From JBBRBB01 sp038206235 (lineage in GTDB: Bacteria > Bacteroidota > Bacteroidia > Chitinophagales > Chitinophagaceae): a stretch of 64,000 nucleotides of DNA. Below, in pieces: positions 18,328-27,952 of this stretch (its first letter is position 1; each line of letters begins with the position of its first letter). The translations under genes were made by a program, and so were the position numbers. Below the pieces are notes generated by a model. That model was given only the letters and a program-made list of their open reading frames with translations. It ran no database searches and had not been told where the DNA came from. The stretch is from positions 62,001-126,000 of the forward strand of contig JBBRBB010000005.1 in the NCBI GenBank assembly GCA_038206235.1, read 5' to 3'.

Positions 18328-19734
18328 ATGAACCTTGAACTGGAAACACAAACTCTTCAGGAGCAATTTGAGCAAATAATACTGGCGAACGATAAGCTTG
18401 CTATCCGTGATTTTTTAAATAATCAAAACATCAGCGATGTTGCAGAGCTTATTAATAAAAATTCCGATTACGAAGCGCAAATCATTGCAGGTATGGCCAT
18501 TCACCGTGCTGCCAGTGTTTTTAAAATTCTTGATGTTGCCACACAAAAGCAAATTGTAAAAGAGTTGCCCTCTTTTAAAACAGCGGAGCTGCTAAACGAA
18601 TTGCCTGCAGATGACCGCACCGATTTTTTAGAAGAGCTTCCCAAAGAAGTAATAAGAGATTTAATAAAGCTGCTCGGGCCGGAGGAAAGAAAAATTACAC
18701 TCTCACTTCTTGGCTATCCACAGGACAGCGTTGGCAGATTAATGACTCCTGATTATGTGTACGTACATGCACACAACACCGTGAATGATGCGTTTAGCAT
18801 TATTCGCAAACATGCCGGCAGCAGCGAGACCATTGATGTGATTTATGTAATAAATGAAACGGGTGAATTGGTAGATGACCTGCGCATACGCGACCTTATT
18901 CTTGCATCACCCGATAAAAGAATTGATGAATTAATTGATAAGCGTGTAATCGCACTCAATGTAAATGACGACCAGGAACATGCCAGCAATATTTTTAAAA
19001 TGAATAATCGTGTGGCGCTGCCTGTAACCGATGTCAATAATATTCTGCTCGGCATTGTAACTATTGACGACATGCTTTGGGTTGCCAATGAAGAATTCAG
19101 TGAAGACATGCAAAAAATCGGCGGCACTTCTGCGCTCAATGCGCCTTATCTTGATATTCCATTTTTTACCCTGATACAAAAAAGAGTGGGATGGTTAATT
19201 ATTTTATTCATTGGTGAAATGCTTACTGCAACAGCCATGGCCTTTTTTTCTGATGAAATTGCAAAAGCCGTTGTGCTCTCCATATTTGTGCCGCTTATTG
19301 TGAGCAGTGGCGGCAACAGCGGCTCACAGGCATCAACACTTATCATCCAGGCAATGGCAGTGGGTGAAGTATCGCTCAGTGATTGGATGCGTGTAATGCG
19401 CCGCGAAATTTTTAGCGGTCTTGTTCTCGGCAGCATACTCGGCATCATTGGTTTTATAAGAATTTTTATCTGGCATCTTCTTATGAGTCATGGAATATTT
19501 CAGGATCTCTACGGACCTCAATGGTTTTTAATTGCAGTTACCGTAAGCGTTTCATTAATGGGTGTAGTGCTTTGGGGCACACTCATGGGTTCTATGCTCC
19601 CCATCATTTTAAAAAAATTGGGTGCAGACCCGGCAGCATCATCCGCACCATTTGTTGCCACCCTTGTTGATGTTTTTGGAATCGTAATTTATTTCACGTT
19701 TGCCTGGATTTTTTTACAGGGAATCTTGCTGTGA
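18328..19734 (+). CDS. mgtE: magnesium transporter MgtE
   Basis: A 468-residue protein of typical length and layout. The N-terminal superhelical MgtE_N domain (about 30-135: LLNELPADDRTDFLEELPKE) is followed by a tandem CBS pair (about 140-265: GRLMTPDYVYV, VALPVTDVNNILLGIVTIDDML). The five-helix membrane domain (about 285-468) includes PLIVSSGGNSGSQASTL and GADPAASSAPFVATLVDVFG, the latter lining the Mg2+ pore. It is a Mg2+-gated inner-membrane channel; the CBS/N domains sense cytosolic Mg2+. Confidence 0.97.
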   Translation: MNLELETQTLQEQFEQIILANDKLAIRDFLNNQNISDVAELINKNSDYEAQIIAGMAIHRAASVFKILDVATQKQIVKELPSFKTAELLNELPADDRTDFLEELPKEVIRDLIKLLGPEERKITLSLLGYPQDSVGRLMTPDYVYVHAHNTVNDAFSIIRKHAGSSETIDVIYVINETGELVDDLRIRDLILASPDKRIDELIDKRVIALNVNDDQEHASNIFKMNNRVALPVTDVNNILLGIVTIDDMLWVANEEFSEDMQKIGGTSALNAPYLDIPFFTLIQKRVGWLIILFIGEMLTATAMAFFSDEIAKAVVLSIFVPLIVSSGGNSGSQASTLIIQAMAVGEVSLSDWMRVMRREIFSGLVLGSILGIIGFIRIFIWHLLMSHGIFQDLYGPQWFLIAVTVSVSLMGVVLWGTLMGSMLPIILKKLGADPAASSAPFVATLVDVFGIVIYFTFAWIFLQGILL

Positions 19735-19917
19735 GTTTTTCGTTTTTCGATATGGCGCCCCGTTTTGCGAGATTGAAATCTGAGTTTGCGGGGTGAAGAT
19801 TCAGGTTTATAACAAGGTGAACTGTTTTCAAAATCATCGGAAAAATGGCAGGTTTTTTATGGAAGAACTTCCATAGAATAATCAAAGCTGGAAATTCCCT
19901 TATCTTTCTTTGTTTTA

Positions 19918-19978
19918 CTTCGTGTCTTTGCGTCTTTGCGGCTCAAAAACCAAAAACCAGAAACGAGAAACGAGAAAC
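19918..19978. repeat. two short periodic tracts upstream of FAD oxidoreductase
   Basis: GTGTCTTTGCGTCTTTGCGG (19922-19941) is followed by an AAAACCAGAAACGAGAAAC-type tract ending at the start codon at 19979. The first resembles the right arm at 12799-12824 and the second resembles 28542-28606. Confidence 0.65.
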
Positions 19979-21040
19979 ATGCAAACAGATTATCTCATCA
20001 TCGGTCAGGGCATTTGCGGAACCTTTCTCAGCTACTGTCTTCTAAAAGCCGGGGAAAAAATTCTGGTAATAGATGAATCAAACCCATACTCAGCAAGCAA
20101 AGCAGCAAGCGGTTTAATAAATCCTGTTACCGGCAGAAGAGTGGTAACTACATGGCTCATTGATGAATTATTGCCTTATGCATGGAAAGCATATAATGAA
20201 TTAGAAAAAGAAATTGATGCTGTAATTATCGAAGAAAAAAATATGCTGGTGTTTCCAACAACACCGGAAATGCTGCAGGCCTATCAAAAAAGAATAGATG
20301 AAGAAAACAGCTATATACATGAATACAAAAATGAATTGGAAAAATTAAATCAGCATTTCAATTATCCATTTAAAATAATATCCATAGCTCCATGCTATCT
20401 TATTAACTTAAATCTGCTGCTTTCAAAATGGAGAGAAAAGCTGAGAGCAAAAAATATTTTACTCGAAGAAAAATTTAATGAAGCAGCATTGCAGGTTTTT
20501 GAAAACTCGATTCAGTATAAAAATATATCAGCCAAAAAAATAATTTACTGCAATGGAATTGCTTCATTTGAAAGCAAATACTGGAAAAATCTTCCCTTCG
20601 TTGCAAACAAAGGGCAGGTATTGATTACAAATATTCCCGCACTTAATCATGAATATATTTACAAGTTTGCAAGCATTACTTTATCCTCATGGAACAATGA
20701 ACAGTGGTGGGTTGGCAGCAGCAATGAATTGAATTTTGAAAGCACAGCTCCCACAGATGAATTCAAACAACGAACTTTTTCTTCATTACAATCAATACTA
20801 AAAATACCTTTTACAATTGAGGAGCATGCAGCATCCGTGCGTCCGGCAACTATTGAGCGCAGACCCTTTGTTGGTTTGCATCCGCAATGTTCTTCTATCG
20901 GAATTTTAAATGGCATGGGTGCTAAGGGTTGCGCATTAGCACCGTGGTTTGCAGAGGAGCTTACACAACATCTTCTGCAAAACAAAATAATTAATAAGGA
21001 AGCGGATGTAAAACGATTTTCAAAAGTTTTATCAAAATGA
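19979..21040 (+). CDS. FAD-dependent oxidoreductase (DAO family)
   Basis: The start is placed at 19979 because MQTDYLIIGQGICGTFLSY begins immediately with the FAD-binding beta-alpha-beta fold (GQGICG). The preceding in-frame codons (19910-19978) are repeat DNA. The 353-residue protein has the DAO layout: the dinucleotide fold, SKAASGLINPVTGRR, a substrate-binding middle, and the C-terminal FAD block VRPATIERRPFVGLH...ILNGMGAKGC. The substrate is likely an amine or amino acid but is not identifiable. It converges on clpB and shares a terminator hairpin. Confidence 0.87.
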   Translation: MQTDYLIIGQGICGTFLSYCLLKAGEKILVIDESNPYSASKAASGLINPVTGRRVVTTWLIDELLPYAWKAYNELEKEIDAVIIEEKNMLVFPTTPEMLQAYQKRIDEENSYIHEYKNELEKLNQHFNYPFKIISIAPCYLINLNLLLSKWREKLRAKNILLEEKFNEAALQVFENSIQYKNISAKKIIYCNGIASFESKYWKNLPFVANKGQVLITNIPALNHEYIYKFASITLSSWNNEQWWVGSSNELNFESTAPTDEFKQRTFSSLQSILKIPFTIEEHAASVRPATIERRPFVGLHPQCSSIGILNGMGAKGCALAPWFAEELTQHLLQNKIINKEADVKRFSKVLSK

Positions 21041-21081
21041 AAAAGTAAAATCGCTGAACCTTTTACCTTATTTTACTTTTT
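21040..21081. terminator. bidirectional terminator overlapping both gene ends
   Basis: AAAAAGTAAAAT (21040-21051) is perfectly complementary to ATTTTACTTTTT (21070-21081). It lies exactly where the FAD oxidoreductase (+) and clpB (-) converge, with the right arm coding for the last clpB residues. The stem is AT-rich, with A/T runs on both sides. Confidence 0.7.
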
Positions 21082-23686
21082 CTGTTTTTGCTTCGTTTCT
21101 AAATACTACTACACCATCAAATACATCAATCAAAACGGGTCTGCTTTTATCAATATCTCCGGCAAGAATTTTTTTCGATAATTGATTTACAATTTGCTTT
21201 TGAATTAAGCGCTTTAATGGTCTTGCGCCAAACTGAGGGTCGTAGCCCGCTTCAGCGAGATAATCAATGGCATAATCACTAAACTGCAAATCAATGCCGC
21301 TTTGTGCAGCCATTTTTCGTAACATGTTTAATTGAATATTTACGATGCCTCTTATTTCATTTTTAAGCAACGGCTGAAACATAATGATTTCATCAACCCT
21401 GTTCAAAAATTCTGGTCGAATGGTTTCACGGAGTAAAGTCATCACTTCAACCTTTGTACTTTCGGTAACTTCTTCTTTATTGCTTTCATCCACATTTTCA
21501 AAAGTTGCCTGTATAATATGACTTCCTATATTACTTGTCATTATGATGATAGTATTTTTAAAATTCACCACTCGACCTTTATTGTCTGTTAACCGGCCAT
21601 CATCCAAAACCTGCAGTAATACATTCCATACATCAGGATTTGCCTTTTCAATTTCATCGAGCAACACTACGCTGTATGGCTTGCGGCGCACGGCTTCTGT
21701 AAGCTGCCCGCCTTCATCGTACCCCACATAACCGGGAGGTGCACCTACAAGCCGTGATACGGTATGCTTCTCCTGGTATTCGCTCATATCAATTCTTGTC
21801 ATCATACTTTCATCATCAAACAAATACTCAGCAAGCGCCTTTGCCAATTCTGTTTTACCAACTCCTGTTGTTCCAAGAAATATAAAAGAGCCAATTGGTT
21901 TTTTGGGGTCCTGCAACCCGGCACGGCTTCGTCGTATTGCATCTGCAACAGCAGTGATAGCTTCATCCTGACCAACCACTCTCTTATGCAACTCTTCTTC
22001 AAGATACAATAATTTTTCTTTTTCGCTTTGCATCATTTTTGCAACAGGAATGCCGGTAGCCTTAGCAACATTCTCTGCAATATCTTCTGCATCTACTTCC
22101 TCTTTCATCAATCGGGTATTCTCACTAATGGAATCTAATTCTTCGGTAAGCTGCTGTATTAATTTTTCCTGCTCTTTTATTTTGCCGTAACGTATTTCGG
22201 CAACCTTGCCATAATCGCCATTGCGTTCTGCCTGCTCGGCCTGCAACTTTAAATTTTCTATTTCTGCTTTTGTAGTTTGAATTTTTTCAACCAATTCTTT
22301 TTCTTCTTTCCATTTTGCTTTTAGTGTATCTCTCTCTACTGAAAAGTTCGCAATCTCTGTATTTAATTCTTTCAGCTTTGCCTCATCATTTTCCCGTTTG
22401 ATGGCTTCTCTTTCAATTTCAAGCTGGCGAATCTGTCTTTCTAATTTATCAAGCTCTTCGGGCATCGAGTTCATTTCAAGACGAAGCCTGGCTGCGCTTT
22501 CATCAATTAAATCAATTGCTTTATCTGGTAAAAATCTGTCGGTGATATAGCGATGCGATAATTCAACTGCTGCAATAATTGCTTCATCTTTTATACGCAC
22601 ATGGTGATATGTTTCGTATCTGTCCTTCAATCCGCGCAAAATAGAAATAGCATCCTCAACGGTTGGCTCATCTATCATTACTTTTTGAAAACGGCGTTCA
22701 AGCGCTTTATCTTTTTCAAAGAATTTTTGATATTCGTTTAAGGTTGTTGCACCAATTGCCCTTAGCTCACCACGTGCTAATGCAGGCTTCAGAATATTGG
22801 CTGCATCCATTGCACCTTCACCACCGCCTGTGCCCACGAGGGTATGAATTTCATCAATAAATAAAATGATTTCACCATCGCTTGAAGCAACTTCTTTCAC
22901 AACGCCTTTCAATCTTTCTTCAAATTCGCCTTTATATTTTGCCCCCGCAATCAGTTGACCCATATCGAGTGCATAAATAATTTTTGATTTAAGATTTTCA
23001 GGAACATCGCCGTTTACAATTCGCATGGCAAGCCCTTCTGCAATAGCTGTTTTACCCACGCCTGGCTCACCAACTAAAATGGGATTATTTTTGTTGCGGC
23101 GTGAAAGGATATGCAGTGTTCTTCTAATTTCTTCATCTCTGCCAATCACTGGGTCCAGTTTTCCCTGCCTGCCCATCCCGTTTAAATTTCTTGCATATTT
23201 ATTTAGTGCATTGAATTGCATTTCCTGTGTTTGAGATTTTACGGTATCTCCTTTACGCAAATCCTTGATGGCTGTTTTCAATCCCTTTTCAGTAAGCCCT
23301 GCATCTTTTAAAAGTTTAGCAGTATTATCGTTTCCCTGAACAATGGCTAATAACAAATGCTCGGGTGTTACAAATTCATCACCAAAACTTTTCAAAACAG
23401 AACCGGCACGCAACACAACGTTATTCGCTTCACGGCTTATAGATTGAGCAGCTTCACCGCGCTGCATTTTAGGAAGCTTATTTATCTGTTGGTCTATCTG
23501 CACTGCCAACTGCGGAATATTTACTGCATTCTTTTTGAGCAAATATTCTACCGGAGAATCTTCCTGCTGAAGCAGCGCTTTTAAAATATGGTCTGTTTCA
23601 ATATTTGCATCCTGATTATTAAATGCAAGCTGCTGCGCCTGCTGTACGGCTTCTGCCGCTTTTATAGTGAAGTTTCCAAGATTCAT
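21068..23686 (-). CDS. clpB: protein disaggregase ClpB
   Basis: The start is placed at 23686 (MNLGNFTIKAAEAVQQAQQLAF), matching the normal ClpB N-terminus; the 32-codon upstream extension runs through a GC-rich palindrome and is not credible. The 872-residue protein has the Clp-N repeat domain (1-145) and NBD1 with GEPGVGKT and DEIHTLVG. The long coiled-coil M domain (about 410-530) marks ClpB. NBD2 has GTTGVGKT and DEIEKANPDVWN, and a small C-terminal domain follows. With DnaK it resolves aggregated proteins. No CIRCE element was seen upstream. Confidence 0.98.
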   Translation of the reverse strand: MNLGNFTIKAAEAVQQAQQLAFNNQDANIETDHILKALLQQEDSPVEYLLKKNAVNIPQLAVQIDQQINKLPKMQRGEAAQSISREANNVVLRAGSVLKSFGDEFVTPEHLLLAIVQGNDNTAKLLKDAGLTEKGLKTAIKDLRKGDTVKSQTQEMQFNALNKYARNLNGMGRQGKLDPVIGRDEEIRRTLHILSRRNKNNPILVGEPGVGKTAIAEGLAMRIVNGDVPENLKSKIIYALDMGQLIAGAKYKGEFEERLKGVVKEVASSDGEIILFIDEIHTLVGTGGGEGAMDAANILKPALARGELRAIGATTLNEYQKFFEKDKALERRFQKVMIDEPTVEDAISILRGLKDRYETYHHVRIKDEAIIAAVELSHRYITDRFLPDKAIDLIDESAARLRLEMNSMPEELDKLERQIRQLEIEREAIKRENDEAKLKELNTEIANFSVERDTLKAKWKEEKELVEKIQTTKAEIENLKLQAEQAERNGDYGKVAEIRYGKIKEQEKLIQQLTEELDSISENTRLMKEEVDAEDIAENVAKATGIPVAKMMQSEKEKLLYLEEELHKRVVGQDEAITAVADAIRRSRAGLQDPKKPIGSFIFLGTTGVGKTELAKALAEYLFDDESMMTRIDMSEYQEKHTVSRLVGAPPGYVGYDEGGQLTEAVRRKPYSVVLLDEIEKANPDVWNVLLQVLDDGRLTDNKGRVVNFKNTIIIMTSNIGSHIIQATFENVDESNKEEVTESTKVEVMTLLRETIRPEFLNRVDEIIMFQPLLKNEIRGIVNIQLNMLRKMAAQSGIDLQFSDYAIDYLAEAGYDPQFGARPLKRLIQKQIVNQLSKKILAGDIDKSRPVLIDVFDGVVVFRNEAKTEKVK

Positions 23687-23974
23687 ATAAGCCCCTCCGC
23701 CCCGCCAACTGACGGGGAACTTTACTTGTTGTAAAAAATATTGTTTTGATAAATAGTAATTTTCTAATCCAGTTATTAACAAATTTAATCTGCAAAAAAC
23801 ACTTTATTATTTTTTTCGTTTATCTGCAAAAAATAATCCATTGAGAATTAAAAGAAATTATGTCAGCAATCTATCATGCGTGCTGCCTCAAATGCAGTGC
23901 CGTGTTGCTTTTTCTGCAATTATTACATATAAAAGTTTGGAAGTAATTACTACATTAGCGTAAAAGAAATTGAT

Positions 23975-24316
23975 ATGTACGAACATAAAAGAGAGCCGCT
24001 TGCTCCCCCGCAGATATTTTATCAGCGTTTAAGGAAGAATTTTTTTTACATGATATTCTTTCTTAGTATTTGTCTTGGCATTGGTATTTTGGGGTATCAC
24101 TATACAGCTAATATTGCGTGGTTAGATTCCTTTCACAATGCTGCAATGATACTGAGCGGAATGGGACCTGTAGTTGAAATGAAAACGAATGCAGGTAAGT
24201 GGTTCTCGGGTTTTTATGCACTCTTTAGCGGAGTAGCTTTTGTTACCAACATAAGCTTGTTGATGGCGCCTGTGGTTCACCGTTTTTTTCATCGGCTGCA
24301 TTTGGAAGAAAAGTGA
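23975..24316 (+). CDS. small two-helix membrane protein with ion-channel-like architecture
   Basis: A 113-residue protein. TM1 spans about residues 23-42 (NFFYMIFFLSICLGIGILGY). A short amphipathic stretch (LDSFHNAAMIL) leads into SGMGP (61-65). TM2 spans about 76-100 (KWFSGFYALFSGVAFVTNIS), with a basic cytosolic tail HRFFHRLHLEEK. This TM-pore helix-filter-TM order and the tail resemble small K+ channel subunits, but the filter is SGMGP rather than TVGYG. K+ conduction is therefore not supported by sequence alone. The family is otherwise unrecognised. The stop directly abuts the end of the converging DUF3857 remnant. Confidence 0.75.
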   Translation: MYEHKREPLAPPQIFYQRLRKNFFYMIFFLSICLGIGILGYHYTANIAWLDSFHNAAMILSGMGPVVEMKTNAGKWFSGFYALFSGVAFVTNISLLMAPVVHRFFHRLHLEEK

Positions 24317-25122
24317 TTAACCTTCTTTTTTTACAAAGACAATTTTGCTGCGGTCTGCTTTATAGATTGCATCATAAAATTTTACAAGCTTTGCGTAAGT
24401 GGATGCAGGATACGAGGAACTATTTCTAACATTAAGCCTTATGGTTTCAACCTGGTTATTGTTTACTTTGAAACTGATGCTGTACTTGCCAAATTGATTA
24501 TCGAGGGTTACAATTCAATTTTGCTGAAAGATTCGAAATCGAGAAATTGGGGAACCTCCACAGTATACTCGCTCCACAATACAGGATTATTATTTTGAAA
24601 AGTCCAGGTGGGTATATATGCCGGGTCAGGCGTGGATTGTTCGTAACTATAATCAATAATAGAGCCTTCTTTTATGTTTGGAAAAGTAAATTTTACTTCA
24701 TCATAATTTTCTTCTTTATCTCTATAGATTGAACTTTTATCTAATTTGGTTTCTGTTACTTTTCCGTTTTCAAGATTATAAGTAGTGGCTTCCAGCTTAT
24801 TTAATGTTTCTTCGAGGTTTCCTTGTTTACGCAGATGAATTCTAACGGTTGCAACATCTTTGAAACTTTTTTTATTAAGCAACCGCATTCTTGTGTGATT
24901 TTTAAATATTATATCAAATACCTCATAGTGAACAGCACCAATATTAAAAAGACAAACAGCATCAGCAGATGAATCAATATCATAAAACTGCGGTTTAAAA
25001 TCCTCTGCAGTTACCTCCCGCTGAAATTTGTTTTTATTTCGCTCTTTTTTTTGAGCAGGAATTTTTGTTGTAATAACCAATAAAGCAATCGAAGCCAAAA
25101 GACATTGCAAAAAGGAACTCAT
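24317..25122 (-). pseudogene. DUF3857 protein remnant with large internal deletion
   Basis: The open part (24508-25122, 204 codons) has a signal peptide and the start of a DUF3857 beta-sandwich (HYEVFDIIFKNHTRMRLLNKKSF, GSIIDYSYEQSTPDPAYIPTW). It ends abruptly after SFSKIEL. Immediately downstream, in another frame, 24317-24501 encodes DNQFGKYSISFKVNNN...YPASTYAKLVKFYDAIYKADRSKIVFVKKEG. That is the characteristic C-terminal end of the same protein family, which normally follows a transglutaminase-like domain. The roughly 400 residues in between are missing, so the gene has suffered an internal deletion plus frame change. Full-length members are about 630-680 residues. Confidence 0.8.
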
Positions 25123-25289
25123 GTATTTTTGTTTATGTAATTATAAAGCTATCTGTTTTTAGGGGGAACAATCAGAATTGAATTTCAATTTGTAACAATG
25201 CAAGCAAGATTATAGAAAAAATTTTAATAGACAATTATTCTATCAACTTTTTTGTTCACGTATTAAATAAAAATGGGGTTTAAAATATT

Positions 25290-26219
25290 TTGATAGCAAC
25301 AGAAAAACATACCCGTTTTATAAAAAGCTCTGCCGCTTCATTAGGATTTAATTTTTGCCGTATTGCCAAGGCTGTTGAGCTTACCGAAGATGCCCGGCGG
25401 CTCGAAAGCTGGCTGCAGCAAGGCATGCACGGAACTATGCGGTATATGGAAAGATATTTTGATGAGCGTATTAATCCTTCATTGCTTGTACCCGGCGCAA
25501 AGTCGGTTATTACTTTATTGCTGAATTATTTTCCTGCAAAACAACAAAATGGAAACACTCCGAAAATTTCAAAATATGCTTATGGCAAAGATTATCATGA
25601 AGTGATAAAGGCGAAGTTGAATGAGTTAATTGAGTTGATTAAGTTGAATATTGGCGAAGTGAATGGAAGAGGATTTGTTGATTCTGCTCCCGTACTTGAA
25701 CGTAGCTGGGCGCAACGAAGCGGCTTAGGGTGGATTGGTAAAAATGGAAATTTAATTACCACACAAAGCGGCTCATTTTTTTTTATTGCTACGCTGATAG
25801 TTGATTTAGAATTAAATTATGATGATGCTTTTGCAAAAGATTATTGCGGCAGATGTACAAGATGTATTGACAACTGCCCTACAGAAGCAATCTTACCCAA
25901 TAAAGTTGTTGACGGAAGCAAATGCATTTCTTATTTTACTATTGAATTAAAAGAAATGCTGATACCGGATGAAATGAAAGGCAAATTTCAAAACTGGATG
26001 TTTGGCTGTGATATATGCCAGGATGTTTGCCCGTGGAATCGTTTTTCAAAACCAACAGACGAAATTCAATTTACACCCATACCGGAAATTCTAAATCTTT
26101 CCACAGCAGAATGGGAAGCGATGACAGAAGAAAACTTTAGAAAAATATTTAAAGACTCGGCTGTGAAAAGAACCAAGTGGAAAGGGATACAAAGGAATTT
26201 GAAGTTTATAAAAACCTAA
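25290..26219 (+). CDS. queG: epoxyqueuosine reductase QueG
   Basis: A 309-residue protein starting at TTG (25290); the N-terminus IATEKHTRFIKSSAASLGF aligns with the family, and no better ATG lies before conserved sequence. The cobalamin-binding N-terminal part contains VDSAPVLERSWAQRSGLGWIGKNGNL. It is followed by two 4Fe-4S cysteine clusters, CGRCTRCIDNCP and CDICQDVCPW. It catalyses the last step of queuosine synthesis in tRNA. No other queuosine gene is adjacent. A bioA gene starts 68 bases after its stop. Confidence 0.97.
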   Translation: MIATEKHTRFIKSSAASLGFNFCRIAKAVELTEDARRLESWLQQGMHGTMRYMERYFDERINPSLLVPGAKSVITLLLNYFPAKQQNGNTPKISKYAYGKDYHEVIKAKLNELIELIKLNIGEVNGRGFVDSAPVLERSWAQRSGLGWIGKNGNLITTQSGSFFFIATLIVDLELNYDDAFAKDYCGRCTRCIDNCPTEAILPNKVVDGSKCISYFTIELKEMLIPDEMKGKFQNWMFGCDICQDVCPWNRFSKPTDEIQFTPIPEILNLSTAEWEAMTEENFRKIFKDSAVKRTKWKGIQRNLKFIKT

Positions 26220-26287
26220 CCGGGTGTGACCGTCCGATGCCCGATCATTTACTTTTATCCATGTATACAACTGTTTACATTTGCTGC

Positions 26288-27673
26288 ATGAATTTATCCG
26301 AGCAAGACAGGAAATTTATCTGGCATCCATTTACTCCTCAAAAAAATATGCCCGATGCTATTCCGATTGTAAAGGGGGAAGGCAGCCTATTGATTGATGA
26401 AAATGGAAAAACTTATATTGATGCCATTAGCAGTTGGTGGGTTAATCTTCATGGGCATGCACATCCATATATTGCTAAAAAGATTTACCAACAAGCACTG
26501 CAGCTTGAACAAGTAATTTTTGCCGGCTTTACACATAAGCCTGCTGTTGAGCTTGCACAAAGATTATTACAAATACTTCCGGGAAATTTTTCTAAAATTT
26601 TTTATAGTGATAATGGCTCTACTTCAACGGAAGTTGCAATTAAAATGGCAATTCAATATTGGTGGAACAGGGAACAGTTGACAGTTGACAGTTGGCAGTT
26701 GGCAGAAGGAAAAGAACAGTTGGCAGTTGGCAGTTGGCAGTTGACAGAAGGAAAAGAACAGTCGGCAGTTGGCAGTGAGCAGTCAGCAGTAAAAAGAAAA
26801 AAAATTCTTGCATTTAATAACGGTTATCATGGCGATACATTCGGGGCAATGAGTGTTAGCGACAGAGGTGTGTTTACACTTGCATTTCATGATTTATTTT
26901 TTGAAGTAATTTTTATTGATACGCCATCAAAAGAAAATCTTCAGGAATTAAAATCCATCATTCAGCAACACGCAGAGGAAATTGCGGCTTTTATTTATGA
27001 GCCTTTGATACAAGGTGCCGGTGGAATGAAAATGTATGATACTCAGTTGATGAATGAACTTTTAGGAACTATACAACAACATAAAATTATTTGCATAGCA
27101 GATGAAGTAATGACTGGCTTTGGCAGAACAGGGAAATTATTTGCAAGTGAATACATGGAACATAAACCGGATATTATTTGCCTGAGCAAAGGCTTAACCG
27201 GAGGCACAATGGCATTAGGCGTTACAGCCTGCAATGAAAAAATTTATTCGGTCTTTGTAAGTGATGATAAATTAAAAACCTTTTTTCATGGTCATTCATT
27301 TACGGCAAATCCTTTGGCATGTACGGCTGCATTGGCGAGCCTTGATTTGCTTTTGAAAGATGAGTGTATGGAAAAGATTGAAATGATTAGTGCAGAAAAT
27401 AAAAAATTTGTCCGGCAACTGTCATCTGTCATCTGTCATCTGTCAACTAAAAACATAAGAACGCTGGGAACTATTTTTGCTTTTGAAATTGATGAAGGAA
27501 AAGATGAATATCTCAATAACATCAGTTCGTTGGTAACAAGTAAAAGTTTAGATAAAGGTGTTTACTTACGGCCGCTTGGCAATACAGTTTACATTATGCC
27601 GCCTTATTGCATTACAAAAGATGAGTTGCAAAAGGTTTATGCAACTATTTTATCTCTGTTAAATGAAACCTGA
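26288..27673 (+). CDS. bioA: adenosylmethionine-8-amino-7-oxononanoate aminotransferase BioA carrying repeat-derived insertion
   Basis: The start at 26288 (MNLSEQDRKFIWHPFTPQK) matches the family; the frame opens further upstream without homology. The 461-residue class-III aminotransferase has DAISSWWVNLHGHAHP, FYSDNGSTSTEVAIKMA, NGYHGDTFGAMS and ADEVMTGFGRTGK. The PLP lysine is K301 in LSKGLTGG. It makes 7,8-diaminopelargonate for biotin. Two segments are made of periodic repeat DNA. About 40 residues between YWWN and KRKKILAF are dominated by WQLAEGKEQLAVGSWQLTEG-type sequence, and RQLSSVICHLS lies near residue 380. Both keep the frame and spare the active-site motifs, so activity may survive. 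No other bio gene is nearby. Confidence 0.93.
   Translation: MNLSEQDRKFIWHPFTPQKNMPDAIPIVKGEGSLLIDENGKTYIDAISSWWVNLHGHAHPYIAKKIYQQALQLEQVIFAGFTHKPAVELAQRLLQILPGNFSKIFYSDNGSTSTEVAIKMAIQYWWNREQLTVDSWQLAEGKEQLAVGSWQLTEGKEQSAVGSEQSAVKRKKILAFNNGYHGDTFGAMSVSDRGVFTLAFHDLFFEVIFIDTPSKENLQELKSIIQQHAEEIAAFIYEPLIQGAGGMKMYDTQLMNELLGTIQQHKIICIADEVMTGFGRTGKLFASEYMEHKPDIICLSKGLTGGTMALGVTACNEKIYSVFVSDDKLKTFFHGHSFTANPLACTAALASLDLLLKDECMEKIEMISAENKKFVRQLSSVICHLSTKNIRTLGTIFAFEIDEGKDEYLNNISSLVTSKSLDKGVYLRPLGNTVYIMPPYCITKDELQKVYATILSLLNET
26674..26791. repeat. periodic repeat tract inside bioA
   Basis: Built from CAGTTGACAGTTGGCAGT units. A longer 43-base unit (GGCAGTTGGCAGAAGGAAA...) occurs at 26693 and again, slightly changed, at 26736. 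The tract is in frame and translated into an insertion that other BioA proteins lack. Confidence 0.88.
27420..27448. repeat. second periodic repeat tract inside bioA
   Basis: CTGTCATCTGTCATCTGTCA with a final CTGTCAAC: a 7-base unit repeated four times, in frame, encoding LSSVICHLS. The reverse complement (GATGACAG) is the unit seen at 10717-10750. Confidence 0.8.
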
Positions 27674-27792
27674 CAGATTTAGAAAACATTGCTGATCGGA
27701 AGCTGATGAGAATATTAAAAAATTCCAAAGGCCCGCATGAACGGAACTGGCAGGGATGACATAATTCTATAAAAGCTTCAAGTTTTTGCATA

Positions 27793-27838
27793 AACCCCGA
27801 AGGGGTGATATTAAATTTATGTTATCCCTTTCGGGATT
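27793..27838. repeat. paired palindromic repeat, intergenic
   Basis: CCCCGAAGGGG and TCCCTTTCGGGA hairpins about 20 bases apart, together forming a larger dyad, lie in the 279-base gap between bioA and the SRPBCC gene. A third related half (CAGCCCTTCGTGC) is at about 27880. No gene is seen in this gap. Confidence 0.65.
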
Positions 27839-27952
27839 TTGTGTTTACTGCTGTCGTTTTTTCTACAAATAATATCAGCCCTTCGTGCTTGCACTGAACA
27901 CATTGTAAAATAATAAATGTTCCGAATACCTGTGTTTAGAAAATCTGTGAGG

